Shown here one piece after another: positions 36,004-47,530 of a stretch of DNA of 64,000 nucleotides (position 1 is its first letter; each line of letters opens with the position of its first letter). The position numbers and the translations under genes are program-made. Below the pieces are notes generated by a model, which was not told the origin of the DNA, ran no database searches, and saw only the letters and a program-made list of their open reading frames with translations. Origin of the DNA: Cololabis saira (lineage: Eukaryota > Chordata > Actinopteri > Beloniformes > Belonidae); contig NC_084597.1 in assembly GCF_033807715.1 (NCBI RefSeq), forward strand, positions 9,052,843 to 9,116,842, given 5' to 3'.

Positions 36004-36805
36004 AGTGGCACTATGTAACTTTTCCACCTTAATATAATATGTCCAGAGTCATTGTGATGGTACATCAACTTACAACAGGTTTAATGACACCTCTGTCATG
36101 GTCTGAGGGGTCTGTATCACCTTCACTGGCGCTATGTAACTTTGAGGAGCATGGTAGGAACCCTGCCACACTAAAAAACTACAAATCGTTACGACTTTGA
36201 CTGCTTTACGGCATACGTCACTTCCCCCTCCTTCCCGATTTGTAGTCGAGATGAAAATGGGCGGGGCTTGGAGCGCAGAGCTCAGCAGAAGCTGGTAACT
36301 CGTTGCTGTGTTGTAGCTGCAGCAGCTCCACACAACAGACGTGGGGAAAAGATCGCTAATGGTTTAACTTTTCACCGCTTTCCTGCTCGGAGGCAGAACC
36401 ACTGAGATAATAAATTAAAAGAGTAAAAGAGTCGTCGGCTCGGTTGGATCGCGGCTGTAACGAGTCCGACCAAACATAACGTTCCTCAGTAAACAAACTA
36501 ACACGCACACAGACGGGCGTCGGATCAAAACACGGGTTTATTAAACCACAAACAAACACTCACAGACCGGGGTCGGATCATTCAAACGGGTTTTATTGCC
36601 CACTTCTCCAGCTAAACGCAGTTGTTGGCCAGCTCTCTGCGGTGCGATTAATTTTGTTGAGGAAAAACAACAAGCTGCAGAGGAAAAAAATAATCTCACT
36701 AGGAAAAAAAAATATTGCTCACGCCTCGGAGCCTCTTCAAAGCAGTCAAAAAAAAAAAAAAAAGTAAGAGTAATACAAAACATGTACTGTATGTTGTACT
36801 TTTAA
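36004..36805. mobile_element. partial TTAA-type repeat with AGTGGCACTATGTAAC end
   Basis: A left end AGTGGCACTATGTAACTTT follows a TTAA at 36000-36003. A similar GGCGCTATGTAACTTT recurs near 36129. No mirrored right end; it appears truncated at the hAT fragment beginning near 36806. Confidence 0.45.
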
Positions 36806-37317
36806 AAAAAACTATCCAGTTAAATTGCTCCATCCGGATAGAGTGAATTTGGTTGTGGTTGTTTCAGATGTTCTTGTCCAGTTTTGTTCTTACATCCGTT
36901 CCCTCAGATTCCTGCAACTAAACTTGGATGTACATTCCAATAAAGGTTAGGATAAATGATAACATGCCTCTGAAGTTTGACTTTTTGCACCATTACAATA
37001 CTTATAGGCAACTAGTCATCATATCTCCTGCTCTCTGAAACACATGTTAATGCTCAATAGTACACATATATGCTTCTTTAATATATTTGCATTATACTAA
37101 GATGCATTCATTTTCAATGGATTTTGTCCTTAATGGCTTTTTTTCCTTTTACATTACTTTTACTTTAATACTTTAAGTAGTTTTGAAACCACTACTTTTA
37201 TACTTTTACTTGAGTAAAAAACTTGAGTTGATACTTCAACTTCTACTGGAGTATTTTTAAACACTAGTATCTATACTTCTACCTGAGTAATGAATGTGAA
37301 TACTTTTGACACCTCTG
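36806..37317 (-). mobile_element. non-autonomous hAT, CAGAGGTGTCAA family, copy 4 (truncated)
   Basis: Reverse orientation, ending TTTTGACACCTCTG at 37317. The portion corresponding to the last ~200 bp of the family is missing at the left side. The sequence is otherwise very close to copies 1-3. Confidence 0.88.
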
Positions 37318-38194
37318 CTCTTCAGGGAATGGACAATGTTCAAGACTGGGCTATTGGCTTATCTCTGATGGTCTACGCGAGAATATTTTGAAATATGAAA
37401 TCTCAGCCCCTCCTCTCACGGATCATTGTATGATTACACTGTCTGTACTATTGTGTAAGGAACATCAGACATCTGCTAACATATGGACATTTAACAATGA
37501 ACTACTCAAAAATGCTGGGTTTAACAAAAAGGTTAAAGTTCTGATCAACAAAGTTAAAAATCTCGAAATGTGTAATAGAAGTAAGTGGGAATGGTTTAAA
37601 TTTGAGGTGCAAAAGATAGCAATTATCATAGGTAAAAACATATCAATACAGAGGAAACAAAAACAAAAAGAATCGATGGATGAAATTAATTCACTGGTAA
37701 ATATTATGCAAATGTCCATAGAAAACCAAACCTAACTGCAATCCCTACAACAAAAACTAGATGATCTTTACAGAATGAAAGCAAATGGGGCTTATAAACG
37801 TTCAAGAGATAAGTGGTGAAAAAAGGGAGAAAAAAGTACTGCTTTTTTTTAGGACTTGAGAAACAAAGACAAACCAAGAAAAAAATAACCAAGCTCAAGG
37901 TAAACAACGCCATAATAGAAGACCAAAAGATGATCCAAAGGTGAAATATGGAATTTCTACAGTGACATATATAAATCTAAATATGATAAACCTAAATGTG
38001 ACTTATTTTTTGAAATGATCAAAGATAACATTAAAAAAATAAGTGACGATTACAAAAACCTGCTAGATGAAGAATTAACCGTAACAGAAATTGAACTAGC
38101 GATGAAACAAATGAAAAATGAAAAAGTCCCCAGGAATAGACAGACGTACATCTGAATTTCCGAAACATTTTTGGGACGATATTAGGGACCTAAT

Positions 38195-41100
38195 CAGGGG
38201 CGGAGCAGGGGTCCCAGCCTAGGGGGGGCGAAACATTCTTGATGGGCCCTTGTGGCCTAAACATCCCCGTTAAAACATAATCGCTAAAAAAAAAAAAAAA
38301 AATGCCGAAGATCAGCCCCTCTGACGCACAACCACAGCAGCAGGTGCACACGGTCAGAACCATTCAAATTATGTTTCAGCACCATGGATTTTGTCAGTCA
38401 TTATGTCAAACCTAATTATAAGCCTAAACTTTAAGATATAAGTATAGAGATAAAAATAAAAAAAAAGTACACATTGAACGATCCAAAATGCAAAAACTTT
38501 AATTTTAAAACGTTTTCAAATACAAACTATTTACAGTAGCCTATGTGTGTGGCCTCATCATAACGCCATCAGCCGGTTCTTCATCGCCGCAAATCTTTCA
38601 ATCACCTTGGTCTTATCTATGGGGATGTCCCTCTCGATGGAGAGCAAGGTGAGGTTCGACAGTTTAGCCTCATCCATGCATGCCCTGAGATAGTTTTTAA
38701 TTAACTTCAGCCTGCTGAAACTCCGCTCGGCATTTGCGCTGGTGACTGGTAAAGTCTGGTAGATCCTGTACAAAATGCTGACGTTGGGGAAAGCCCTTTC
38801 CATGTCACTGCTGATCAGGAATGGCAGAACAGCATCTGTCGTCTTGAGCCTGATATCGATGTCGCTGCACACAGTACGGAACGAGTTGAATTCATCCAAG
38901 ACGCGCTCAGCTGTGGACACGTCTCCAGCATAGAAGTTGGCTAGATCCTGGATCTTTATGGCTGCGTCTTCTGTGCTGAAGTTTTTTGGATTTAAAATGA
39001 AAAAAAGTTTAGCCATTTGGCGAAAATCTGTGAAGCGTTTCTCAAACTGCTGTAAAATAATGTCTAGGACATGGAAATAAAATTCCTCTTTGAAGCGCGT
39101 TTTTGGATCCTGGATCACCTCACATTCCGTCATGTCGTCATGGAAGCGTTTGCGTCTGCGGCCTCTGACGTCTCTGAACTCTGTGGAAGAGTTGCACCTC
39201 ATGGCCATGTCAGTCCCCGTTTTAAGTGTTTCTTCAAACGAAACATCTGTGCGCATTTCCTTGATCTGTCCCATGCAGCTGTCAATCAGCTGAACAGCGG
39301 TGTTAATGTCCAGAGATTCCTTTTGGAGGTAGTTGGACAATGTATATGTCTTCCCCAGTATCGCGTTCCAAAAGCACAGCATAATATTGAACTCAAATGT
39401 GTTTATTTTGTGAAGGAGTCCATCTGCTTCAGAGGCTGTCTTTGGTGAAGTGTGGTTATGATCTTTAATCCGTTCTAATGCCGCAATTATAGCAGGTAAA
39501 CTGCGCATTACCGCTTCGGTGGCCTGCTTCCTGGATGCCCATCTTGTATCAGATAATTTTTTTAATGTTAATATTGTTTCCTCTAGTTGCATGTTGGCCT
39601 GTTCTTCCTCCAGTATCTTAAATCGTGGGAGGCTGGAAGTGAGGAAACAGTAGAGGGATTCCAGTGTGCCGAAAAACAGTTTTGCGCTGCACGAGGAACA
39701 TGCTGCATCCAACAGGATGAGATTTAAATTGTGCGCACAGCAGTGCACATAAAATGCTTTTTGAGAGCACTGTTGTTTGACCCTTGCCTGCAGCCCTGAT
39801 AAGTGACCAGACATTGTTCTTGCTCCATCATATGCCTGCCCCCTGATGAGTTTTACATCCAGTCCTAATGCACTCAGTGAATTCACGAGTAGGTCATAAA
39901 ATGTATCAGCGTTGCTATTCGGAAGTTCATCAAACTGAATGAAGCGCTCGATACTTTTGCCATCTTCACTTACGTATCTGAGGGACAGAGAGAACTGATC
40001 GATTCGTGTTATGTCGATGGTGGAGTCAACAATAACAGAATAAAATTTAGCTGCTTTAACCTCTGATATTATGTGGCTGATGGTCTCGCTGGCGAGCGCT
40101 GCAATTATCTCATTCTGTGACTGGTGGCTCAGATATGAAACACGCCCGCCCGCTGGGCTTCTCATGTGCTCTTCCAGGAGAGCATCATACCGGGCCAGCA
40201 GCTTCAGTAGCTCCAGGAAATTTCCCTCGTTAGAAGAAGGAGCACCTAGTCCTGCGTTCTCCCTGTGGCCCCGAAATGCCAAACCCTGGCGAGCTAAAAA
40301 CAGGGTGCTGTCAATTAGTCTCATTAATATTTTCCGGTTTCTCTCAACCTGCTCCCTCTCAGCTTTGAGTAATTCACCAACAACTGTGCTGTCCTGACTG
40401 ATGCGAAATTTAGTCATCAAATAGGTTTTTTCTGCCTGTCTATGAGCACTCGATTTCTCATGTTGTTCAATTTTTTCTATCCCCTTTTTAAAATTGGACA
40501 TTCCGAGTCTAGGGTCTGACCACTGCCTTCCCGGTCCGTCGCTTTTACCTCCAAACAGCCAGCAACAAAAGCAAAAGAGGCGATTACATTTTGGTGAATA
40601 AATCAACCACTGCCTGTCCACTGTGCATGTCTGACCAATGGTGCGCTTATACCACACTGGATTGAAGCGTCTTTTATCCTCATCAAACGGGAATGTGTGG
40701 CTGTCCTTAAGCCCTGGCTGGCAGGGGCCATGCTCCATCAGAGCTCTGATCAGCTCAGGTGTGAGAGGCTTCTCCTTGAAAAGGAATGGATCAGTTGGGT
40801 ACTGTTCTTCGGTGTGGAGTTTTAAATCAAATGACTGATTAGACTGAAGGGCGGTTTGCGCCGTCAGATCTGCAGCTGCAGTTGCTTCATCATCGTCATC
40901 CACACTTACTTCATCCCCACTGCCAGCCTCCACCTCTCTCTCATTCAGGCTGGAGGTGTGAATGGTTGTGGAGGTGGAGGGTTGAGCTGTCTCCTCAAGC
41001 TCATCCTCGCCGCTGTCAGCTACCTCCCCTCCCCTCTCATCAATTAAGCTAGCTGCGTGGGTGGTCGCTGCAGACTGGCTGAGTGTCGTTGAGTTGGATG

Positions 41101-41501
41101 GTTGAACTGGTGTGGATCGAAAGAAGTTTGTCAGGGGGACACACGAGGCCACCACATTCTTCCTCTGCTCCTGATCTTTTCTTTTTTGCGCTCCCGACTT
41201 GTGCTTACCCATTTTTGCAAACCTGCTTTAACGCTACACGTCTGATGCGACAACGTCGACTAGTAAACAGGCAACATGCGCACGCACGTACCCGTGCATG
41301 ACAGGCAGACACACAAGGGGAGAAGGGACTATTTCTTTCATTTTTATTTTTTAAACAACTGTATCTTTATGAATGAAAGTGTTCCTTATTTTATTCAGCA
41401 CACTTTTTTTTTTTTTTTTTTTTCCCCTTCGGAGTGGGCCCCCCCTTCGGAGTGGGCCCGGGGCGGCCGCCCCCCCTGCCCCCCCGCCTGCTCCGCTACT
41501 G
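38195..41501 (-). mobile_element. full-length autonomous-type hAT transposon
   Basis: 3307 bp with terminal inverted repeats CAGGGGCGGAGCAGG and CCTGCTCCGCTACTG. The perfect 8-bp duplication is GACCTAAT (38187-38194 and 41502-41509). It holds one uninterrupted 884-codon transposase gene on the minus strand. The host sequence is an L1 relic. The GC-rich subterminal part near 41430-41490 contains duplicated CTTCGGAGTGGGCCC. Intact frame and intact TSD indicate a young insertion. Confidence 0.95.
38558..41212 (-). CDS. hAT transposase, ZMYM1-like (intact)
   Basis: 884 residues, no frameshift or stop. Order of regions: a polar N-terminus (1-140); a TTF-type zinc finger (about 170-265: RRFNPVWYKRTIG, KCNRLFCFCCWLFGG, HEKSSAHRQAEKTY); a DUF4371-type RNase H-like core with acidic residues at D396 (YSVIVDST) and D462 (GQAYDGARTMSG) and the hAT CxH motif (HCCAHNLNLIL, about 490-500); and the C-terminal dimerisation block ending LYRIYQTLPVTSANAERSFS and LIKNYLRACM (about 800-865), where the third acidic residue is expected (AERSFS). 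It would cut and paste the flanking element. Such genes are often annotated as zinc finger MYM-type protein 1-like in fish. A host function is possible but nothing here requires it. Confidence 0.92.
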   Translation of the reverse strand: MGKHKSGAQKRKDQEQRKNVVASCVPLTNFFRSTPVQPSNSTTLSQSAATTHAASLIDERGGEVADSGEDELEETAQPSTSTTIHTSSLNEREVEAGSGDEVSVDDDDEATAAADLTAQTALQSNQSFDLKLHTEEQYPTDPFLFKEKPLTPELIRALMEHGPCQPGLKDSHTFPFDEDKRRFNPVWYKRTIGQTCTVDRQWLIYSPKCNRLFCFCCWLFGGKSDGPGRQWSDPRLGMSNFKKGIEKIEQHEKSSAHRQAEKTYLMTKFRISQDSTVVGELLKAEREQVERNRKILMRLIDSTLFLARQGLAFRGHRENAGLGAPSSNEGNFLELLKLLARYDALLEEHMRSPAGGRVSYLSHQSQNEIIAALASETISHIISEVKAAKFYSVIVDSTIDITRIDQFSLSLRYVSEDGKSIERFIQFDELPNSNADTFYDLLVNSLSALGLDVKLIRGQAYDGARTMSGHLSGLQARVKQQCSQKAFYVHCCAHNLNLILLDAACSSCSAKLFFGTLESLYCFLTSSLPRFKILEEEQANMQLEETILTLKKLSDTRWASRKQATEAVMRSLPAIIAALERIKDHNHTSPKTASEADGLLHKINTFEFNIMLCFWNAILGKTYTLSNYLQKESLDINTAVQLIDSCMGQIKEMRTDVSFEETLKTGTDMAMRCNSSTEFRDVRGRRRKRFHDDMTECEVIQDPKTRFKEEFYFHVLDIILQQFEKRFTDFRQMAKLFFILNPKNFSTEDAAIKIQDLANFYAGDVSTAERVLDEFNSFRTVCSDIDIRLKTTDAVLPFLISSDMERAFPNVSILYRIYQTLPVTSANAERSFSRLKLIKNYLRACMDEAKLSNLTLLSIERDIPIDKTKVIERFAAMKNRLMAL

Positions 41502-41519
41502 GACCTAATACATAAAGCT

Positions 41520-41845
41520 TTTTTAGATTGTGTTTGTCAGTGGTTGACATTTCCCCCAGTTTGTGTTTCGGTTTTGCCCCGCCTGTCTTCCATCTGCCAT
41601 GATTGCTCACACCTGTGTCTCGTTACCCCCTTGTGTATGTCTGGTCTTGTCTTTCCCTTGCTCCTTGTGGTTATGTCCTGTTTCTTTCCTCCATGTGTCC
41701 TGCCAAGTTTTTGCTTAAGTTTTTTGATCCCTGTTTTTGATCCTGCTAAGCAGCGCTTTTTTTTTTTGGTTTTTGTAAAATAAACCCTTTTTTGTTGAAC
41801 TCCTGCCTCTCGCTCTCCTGCATCTTGGTCCTCACCACACCAGCC
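41520..41845 (+). repeat. possible LTR or retroelement 3' fragment
   Basis: Cys/Thr-rich sequence ending with a T-tract, a GTAAAATAAACCC polyadenylation-like signal and GAACTCCTGCCTCTCGCTCT, a pattern I associate with ends of fish LTR elements. No matching second LTR or primer site. It interrupts the L1 relic. Confidence 0.35.
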
Positions 41846-43760
41846 TGATAGTGTTCAAGATGGATATTTATCCCCCACCATGAAAACAGGCCTAATAACC
41901 TAATAGCTTCCTAAACCATATAAAGACCTGCTGATGTTGGACAATTGGAGACCAATTACACTGCTCTGTAATGACTATAAACTTCTCGCCCTTGTATATG
42001 CAAATTGTCTAAATTGAGGAATATCAATCCGCCTTTATAAAAGGCAGACATATTCACAACCATGTGAGGCTAATTATAGATATGATTGATTATGAATCCC
42101 TCATTGAGTCAGATGGTCTCATTTTGTTAATAGATTTTTGCATTTGATACCGTGGAACACAAATTCATGTTTACAACTATGTAAAACATTGGGTTGGGAG
42201 ACGGGTTTTGCAATATTTTTTTAAATGTTTTATAATGGTATTTATAGCTATATTTTCCTAAATCCAGGAATGACACCAAATTTAAAAATTCAATGTGGCA
42301 TAAGACAGGGGTGTCCGATTTCACCATTATTATGTATTTTATGTACACAAATGTTTGCTCACCTTATTGTAAATCAGCCAAACCTCAAAGGAATATATCT
42401 TTGACCATGAATTCCAAATCAGTCAATTTGCTGACGATACAGTTATTCTATTAAAAGATAAATCATTGATTAAAAAAGCTCTGGATACAATTTAAATTTT
42501 TTCAAAAGCTTCTGGTCTTAAATTACATTTAAAAAAATGTGAACTGTTTCCTCTGTATTCATGCACTGAAGATTATATTGAAAGCATCCCTGTAAAGAAT
42601 GAAGTAAAATACTATAGGTATAACAATATGTAAAGATGAAAATAAAAGAGAACAAATCAACATAGAAAAGAAAATAGATAATGTAAAAAAAATCTCTAAA
42701 TCACTGGCTTATAAGAGATCTGTCTATTCTAGGTAGAGTCCTATTAACCAAAGCAGAGGGAATATCCAAATTAGTTTATCCGTGTCAATCTCCTCAAATG
42801 ATCCAAACAGCAAACTCGGTGATCTTTAATTTCATATGGAGAAACAAATCCATCAAATCCCACTATCTAAAAATATCTCACCTAATCAAAAACTACAACC
42901 TTGGTGGTCTGAAAGCCATTGAACTTGAATCTATGAATGGAACTTTCAAACTGAATTGGATTAAAAATTACTTGGCAAAGCCTGATTCTCTATGGTTCCA
43001 CATACCAAGGAGCCTATTCCAGAAGGTTGGAGGGATAGAATTTGTGATGAGTTGTGACTTTGAAATCTCTAAATTACCTATCAAATTATCAAACTTCCAT
43101 AAACAAATTTTGCAGTACTGGAAAATGATATTTACACACAATTTCACGCCACATGCCACCACCTTGTGGAATAACAGGACCATTACAATCAATAGGAAAA
43201 CCTTATTTAAACAACAATGGTATTGTGGCAGGATGAGGCTCGACTCCAGAGGTTGGAAACAGGACTTTACTCCAGACAACGGAATCACAACTGACTACAG
43301 AAACTGACAGCAGACAACTAACAGCTGACAACTGACACAGAACACGCGTTGCTAATGTGGCGAGACGTGGTGCAGAGGGGGAAGTTGTCCAACAACGCCA
43401 CCTGGGGAATTGCACCCAAGGAAATAAACTCGACTCGGTACTGGGACTACTATGAGGTCACACAGATTCGTTACACCAATGGTTTACTAGATTTAAAATG
43501 AACATGTTCTCTGCAATCCGAGTGTCTGCTATAACCACAGTAGGTTAAGGGGGAAATAAACAAAAAAAAGGGGGAACAGGGCCAAACTCAGGGAGGCGGA
43601 CAGAGTAAAGAAACTTAAAACACACAACAATACTACAAACCAAACCACCATGTCTGAAGCGCCGGATGTTTACGAGGTCTCGGCGAGACGCCTTCAAAAT
43701 AAAAGCGCTAAATATCGGTCTCCTTAATATATAACAAATAAAATAAAAGCCTGGCTTTAA

Positions 43761-44584
43761 AGGGATTGTGACATGAAAAACACATTTTTCTTGATTTTTT
43801 GTGTTTTGTTGGGTGTCTTGACATCAATTACACCCAAAAAACAACGAACTTTTAACATTCAGTGTATTGTGTGCTTTCTGGGATTTTCCGCATAACTATG
43901 CAAAAACGGCGCATCTGGTTTGGTGGCGGGCCGTTAGGTAACGGCCCGCTAAATCACCGCCCCCTCCACCCAGCTCCCTGTCTCCTCTCCTCTCCAGCGC
44001 ACCATAAAGGCTGATTTATGGTTCCGCGTTACACCGACGCAGGGGCTACGGCGTAGGGTTACGCGGCGACGCGCACCGTACGCTGAACCCTACGGCGTAG
44101 GCTCTGCGTCGATTTAACGCGGAACCATAAATCAGGCTTAACACGGAGCTGTTTATAGCCTCTTTTGTTCTAATCACCGGAGGAAAACTGCTAAGAACAC
44201 CCGCGGCCACTGACTGGACTTAAGATAAGGTGACACTGCTGCTTGCATGATTTTATTTTTATGATTGTTTGCTGTGGACTGTCTGCTTCGCCCTGCTGCT
44301 TTTCCGTGCATGCTTCGCCTGTCGCTCCCGGCTTAACTCTCCGACGCCGCTGTGAGCGTATGGCTGGAGGAGGAGGAGGTTTGGAGGAGGAGCGGAGCAA
44401 TGATTGACAGGAAAGGGGGAAAAGGAAGCATTTTTCACGGCGCAAAAAAACACTGTAATAAAAAGCCAGGAATGGAGTACTAGAGTGAAGTTTTTCTTGT
44501 TACACTCTTTTAGACACATTTGAGGGATGTTGGCCAAGACTTTTAATAGTGTTAAAAGCATGTTAAAAATGATGTCACAATACT
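43761..44584. mobile_element. 824-bp TTAA element with AGGGATTGTGACAT ends
   Basis: Left end AGGGATTGTGACATG, right end GATGTCACAATACT, TTAA on both sides (43757-43760 and 44585-44588). No transposase. It contains a nested Harbinger-like mini-MITE and a GC-rich core. Confidence 0.8.
44008..44138. mobile_element. 131-bp Harbinger-like mini-MITE, copy 2
   Basis: Ends AGGCTGATTTATGGTTCCGC and GCGGAACCATAAATCAGGCT with TAA at both sides. The interior is almost fully palindromic around GCGTAGGG/CCCTACGC units. Confidence 0.85.
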
Positions 44585-44754
44585 TTAAATAACGTTAATT
44601 AGACATAAAAACATAAAAACACATTTATAGAAATAATTTTTTTAATTTACAATTTCCATTATTTTATTTTATTTTTTCGAAAATTATTATTATTATTATT
44701 ATTATTATTACTACTATAGAGAAAATACCACAGTTTTTTATAGGACCTATAGCA

Positions 44755-44880
44755 GTGGTCCCCAACCTTTTCTGTACCGCGGAACCGGTTTAATGTTTAA
44801 TTTTCACGGCCCAATCTAAAGGTGTAGTTGATAAAAACTAAATTAAGGTGAATAACAAACTCCAGTGTTTGTCACTGTAG
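44755..44880 (+). mobile_element. hAT end fragment (CAGTGGTCCCCAACC)
   Basis: CAGTGGTCCCCAACCTTTTC followed by ACCGCGGAACCGG is the recognisable left end of a common vertebrate hAT family. No right end found. Confidence 0.6.
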
Positions 44881-45434
44881 CAACCTGTTGTGCTTGGCTT
44901 AATCTTGTTCTTACAGTACTGTCCTGGCCATATGTTTATTTGCCACCTAACCCATGGATTGTCCTGCAACTGCACAGTTCTTCTGGTCTTATCTGAAGAA
45001 AATCAAATCTGCTCACCGGCCAGTTATATTATTTTCATTACAAATTCACTAACTGAGTAGAATCAAGAAAACCAAAAGCAAAAAACCAGCCATGCGTGTG
45101 AGATCAGCTTGGTACAGGTCTAGGACTAGGACAACGCAAACCTTTGTACTCAGTACTCAGGAACTCTCCTTCCACATTAAAGTGTTTCCTGTCCTCCGCT
45201 GGAGCAAATTTGTCCCCTGTTGTTTTCCTTTGCTCTTGTTTGTTACTGCTTGCTCAGTCCAGCTTTGGACACTATGGTGAAGACAAACATTGAGATCAGC
45301 TCTTGACTGGCCATTTTCAGTGTGGTCGGATGCCCAGCTTGACTGCGATTGACAGATGACGTTGCAGGAAGCACGAAGAGGCAGCACCTTTGATAGAAAA
45401 TGCAACAAATTTGGCAACAAACTGTGAGGATCTC
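44881..45434. other. intergenic, no gene recognised
   Basis: No supported frame. Ends at the foldback element's duplication TGCCAC. Confidence 0.4.
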
Positions 45435-45440
45435 TGCCAC

Positions 45441-46391
45441 TATGGAGGATTTTTTGTGCCAAAATTAAATAAATAAATACATCATTAATTAATTAAAATG
45501 GGAATGAAATACATCATTAATTAATTAAATGTGTCATTAATTAATTAAAATTAGAATGAAATATGTCATTAATTAATTAAAATACAATTCATTTTAAGTA
45601 AAAATATATATTTATTATCTCAGCATTTAATTAATTAATGACACATTTAATTAATGATTTCGTGTTACGTGTGAATCATGAAATGTAAAACTGCATTTAA
45701 TTAATTAATGACACATTTAATTAATGATTTCGTGTTGCTGAATCATGAAATGTAAATGTAAAACTGTCAGTTTCACTCGTCAAACTCAGTGGGCGGAGCT
45801 AACGCGAATCCAGTGGAATCCACTGTCTGCTTTGGTCTGAAACTGGAGGTGGAAGGGGAAGCCGTTCTAAACATGACAGCTGTGAGTTTGTAGGATTTTC
45901 GTGAACTTTGTAGAGAGTTGGTGAGCGATATCTTCGACCTTGCAGAGTATGTGGAAGCAGGATCTGCTGACCCCGAGCATGTAGCACGTAAAGCAGAGGA
46001 AGTTCCTCTGCTTCCTCTGCTGGATTCGCGTTAGCTCCGCCCACTGAGTTTGACGAGTAAACTGACAGTTTTACATTTACATTTCATGATTCAGCAACAC
46101 GAAATCATTAATTAAATGTGTCATTAATTAATTAAATGCAGTTTTACATTTCATGATTCACACGTAACACGAAATCATTAATTAAATGTGTCATTAATTA
46201 ATTAAATGCTGAGATAATAAATATATATTTTTACTTAAAATGAATTGTATTTTAATTAATTAATGACATATTTCATTCTAATTTTAATTAATTAATGACA
46301 CATTTAATTAATTAATGATATATTTCATTCCCATTTTAATTAATTAATGATGTATTTATTTATTTAATTTTGGCACAAAAAATCCTCCATA
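45441..46391. mobile_element. 951-bp foldback element with ~370-bp near-identical arms
   Basis: Arms 45441-45813 and 46020-46391 are reverse complements with only two or three differences by eye. Both begin TATGGAGGATTTTTTGTGCC and consist largely of ATTAATTAATTAAA-type blocks. A 6-bp duplication TGCCAC flanks it (45435-45440 and 46392-46397). The loop (about 45814-46019) is unlike the arms in composition and holds a coding-like + frame at 45894-46034 (DFRELCRELVSDIFDLAEYV and on). No known transposase is seen. The class is not assigned. Confidence 0.9.
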
Positions 46392-46499
46392 TGCCACATG
46401 TGGGGCTGTTCTTTTGCTTTTAGGCTTCTTGCTTTTGCAACCACAAGTTATGTATTTGTCTGCAAGAAAAATATAACAAGTACCAGAGAATGTGAAATG

Positions 46500-47199
46500 T
46501 ACGGAAGAGTATTAGGGCCGGGCAGGAGAAAAATAAAAATAATATTTTAGAGGAGGAAGATTTTTTTTTTCATTATGCACTTTGAGAAAAAAGTCGAAAT
46601 GCCTAGAAAAAAGTCGAAATGTCGAGATTAATGTTGAAATACAATTTCGAGAAAAAAGTCGAAATGTTGAGAAAAAAGTCAACATTTTGTGAATAAAGTT
46701 GAAATGTCGAGAAAAAAGTCGAAATGCTGAGATTAATGTTGAAATACAATTTCGAGAAAAAAGTCGAAATGTTGGGAAAAAAGTCGAAATGTTGAGAAAA
46801 AAGTCGAAATATTGAGAAAAAAGTAAAAATTTCGTGAATAAAGTCGAAATGTTGAGAAAAAAGTCGAGATGTCGAGAAAAAAGTCGAAATGTTGAGAAAA
46901 AAGTTGAAATTTTAAGAAAAAAGTTGAAATGTCGAGAATATTGTTGAAGTATAATTTCGAGAAAAAAGTCGAAATGTCGAGAAAAAAGTCGAAAAGTCAA
47001 GATTAATGTTGAAGTACAATTTCGAGAAAAAAGTCGAAATGTCTAGAAAAAAGGCGAAATTTCGACTTTTTTCTCGAAATTGTATTTCAACATTAATCTC
47101 GACATTTCGACTTTTTTCTCGACTTTTTTCTCGAAGTGCACAATAAAAAAAAAAATTTCGCCTATTTTTTCTCCTGCATGGCCCTAATACTCTTCCGTA
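46500..47199. mobile_element. 700-bp inverted-repeat element filled with a ~20-bp satellite
   Basis: Ends TACGGAAGAGTATTAGGGCC and the exact complement GGCCCTAATACTCTTCCGTA. A 6-bp duplication GAAATG (46494-46499 and 47200-47205) flanks it. The interior (about 46570-47040) is about 25 variant copies of GAGAAAAAAGTCGAAATGTC, switching to the opposite orientation near 47055. The FSTFRLFSRHFDFFL-type frame on the minus strand is a by-product. Ends resemble the foldback element next door (TAYGGARGA). Confidence 0.87.
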
Positions 47200-47416
47200 G
47201 AAATGGGCCTCTGAACAAAGGACATAAATGTTATGGCTTGTTTATCCAAAAGTTCACAGACATGGGCGATTACAGGTCGTGCACCACCAAAAGAGCACGT
47301 CGGAAAGGGTAATATATTGCAACTTCAAAAAGAAACAAAAAATAATAGCCTATTAATTATTTTCTGAAACTGTAACTTCATCAATGGTAAAACAACCTCT
47401 GAAATTTGAAAAAACT

Positions 47417-47422
47417 TTTATT
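47417..47422 (-). terminator. oacyl polyadenylation signal (AATAAA)
   Basis: TTTATT on the plus strand gives AATAAA about 110 bp after the oacyl stop codon, the first such signal downstream. Confidence 0.6.
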
Positions 47423-47530
47423 GTATACAAAAGCATCTCTTAAAGCAAAGCAATGGAAGAGATCACAGGTCACAAACAAACAGCCTTAAGAATTGAGGAT
47501 ATGAGCATCTTCATAGCGGTTGTATTTTTC

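Larger units (their letters stand above)
37318..43500 (+). pseudogene. dead L1/Tx1-like LINE split by a hAT element
   Basis: A 5' piece (37388-37735) reads as an endonuclease end (PPLTDHCMITLSVL, then SKWEWFKFEVQKIA). After the hAT (38195-41501), the RT region resumes at about 41930 with stops and frameshifts: NWRPITLLCNDYKLLA, GCPISPLLCIL, and the catalytic FADDTVILLKD at about 42430. A longer open piece (42798-43307) carries FNFIWRNKSIKSHYLKIS, GGLKAIELESMNGTFKLNW and LPIKLSNFHKQILQYWKMIF, typical of fish L1 ORF2. Multiple stops exclude activity. Confidence 0.8.

Noticed and set aside
46512..47000. 162-residue frame rich in STFRLFSRHFDFF
   Set aside because: Product of a ~20-bp satellite whose period happens to keep a frame open; no codon-level constraint visible.
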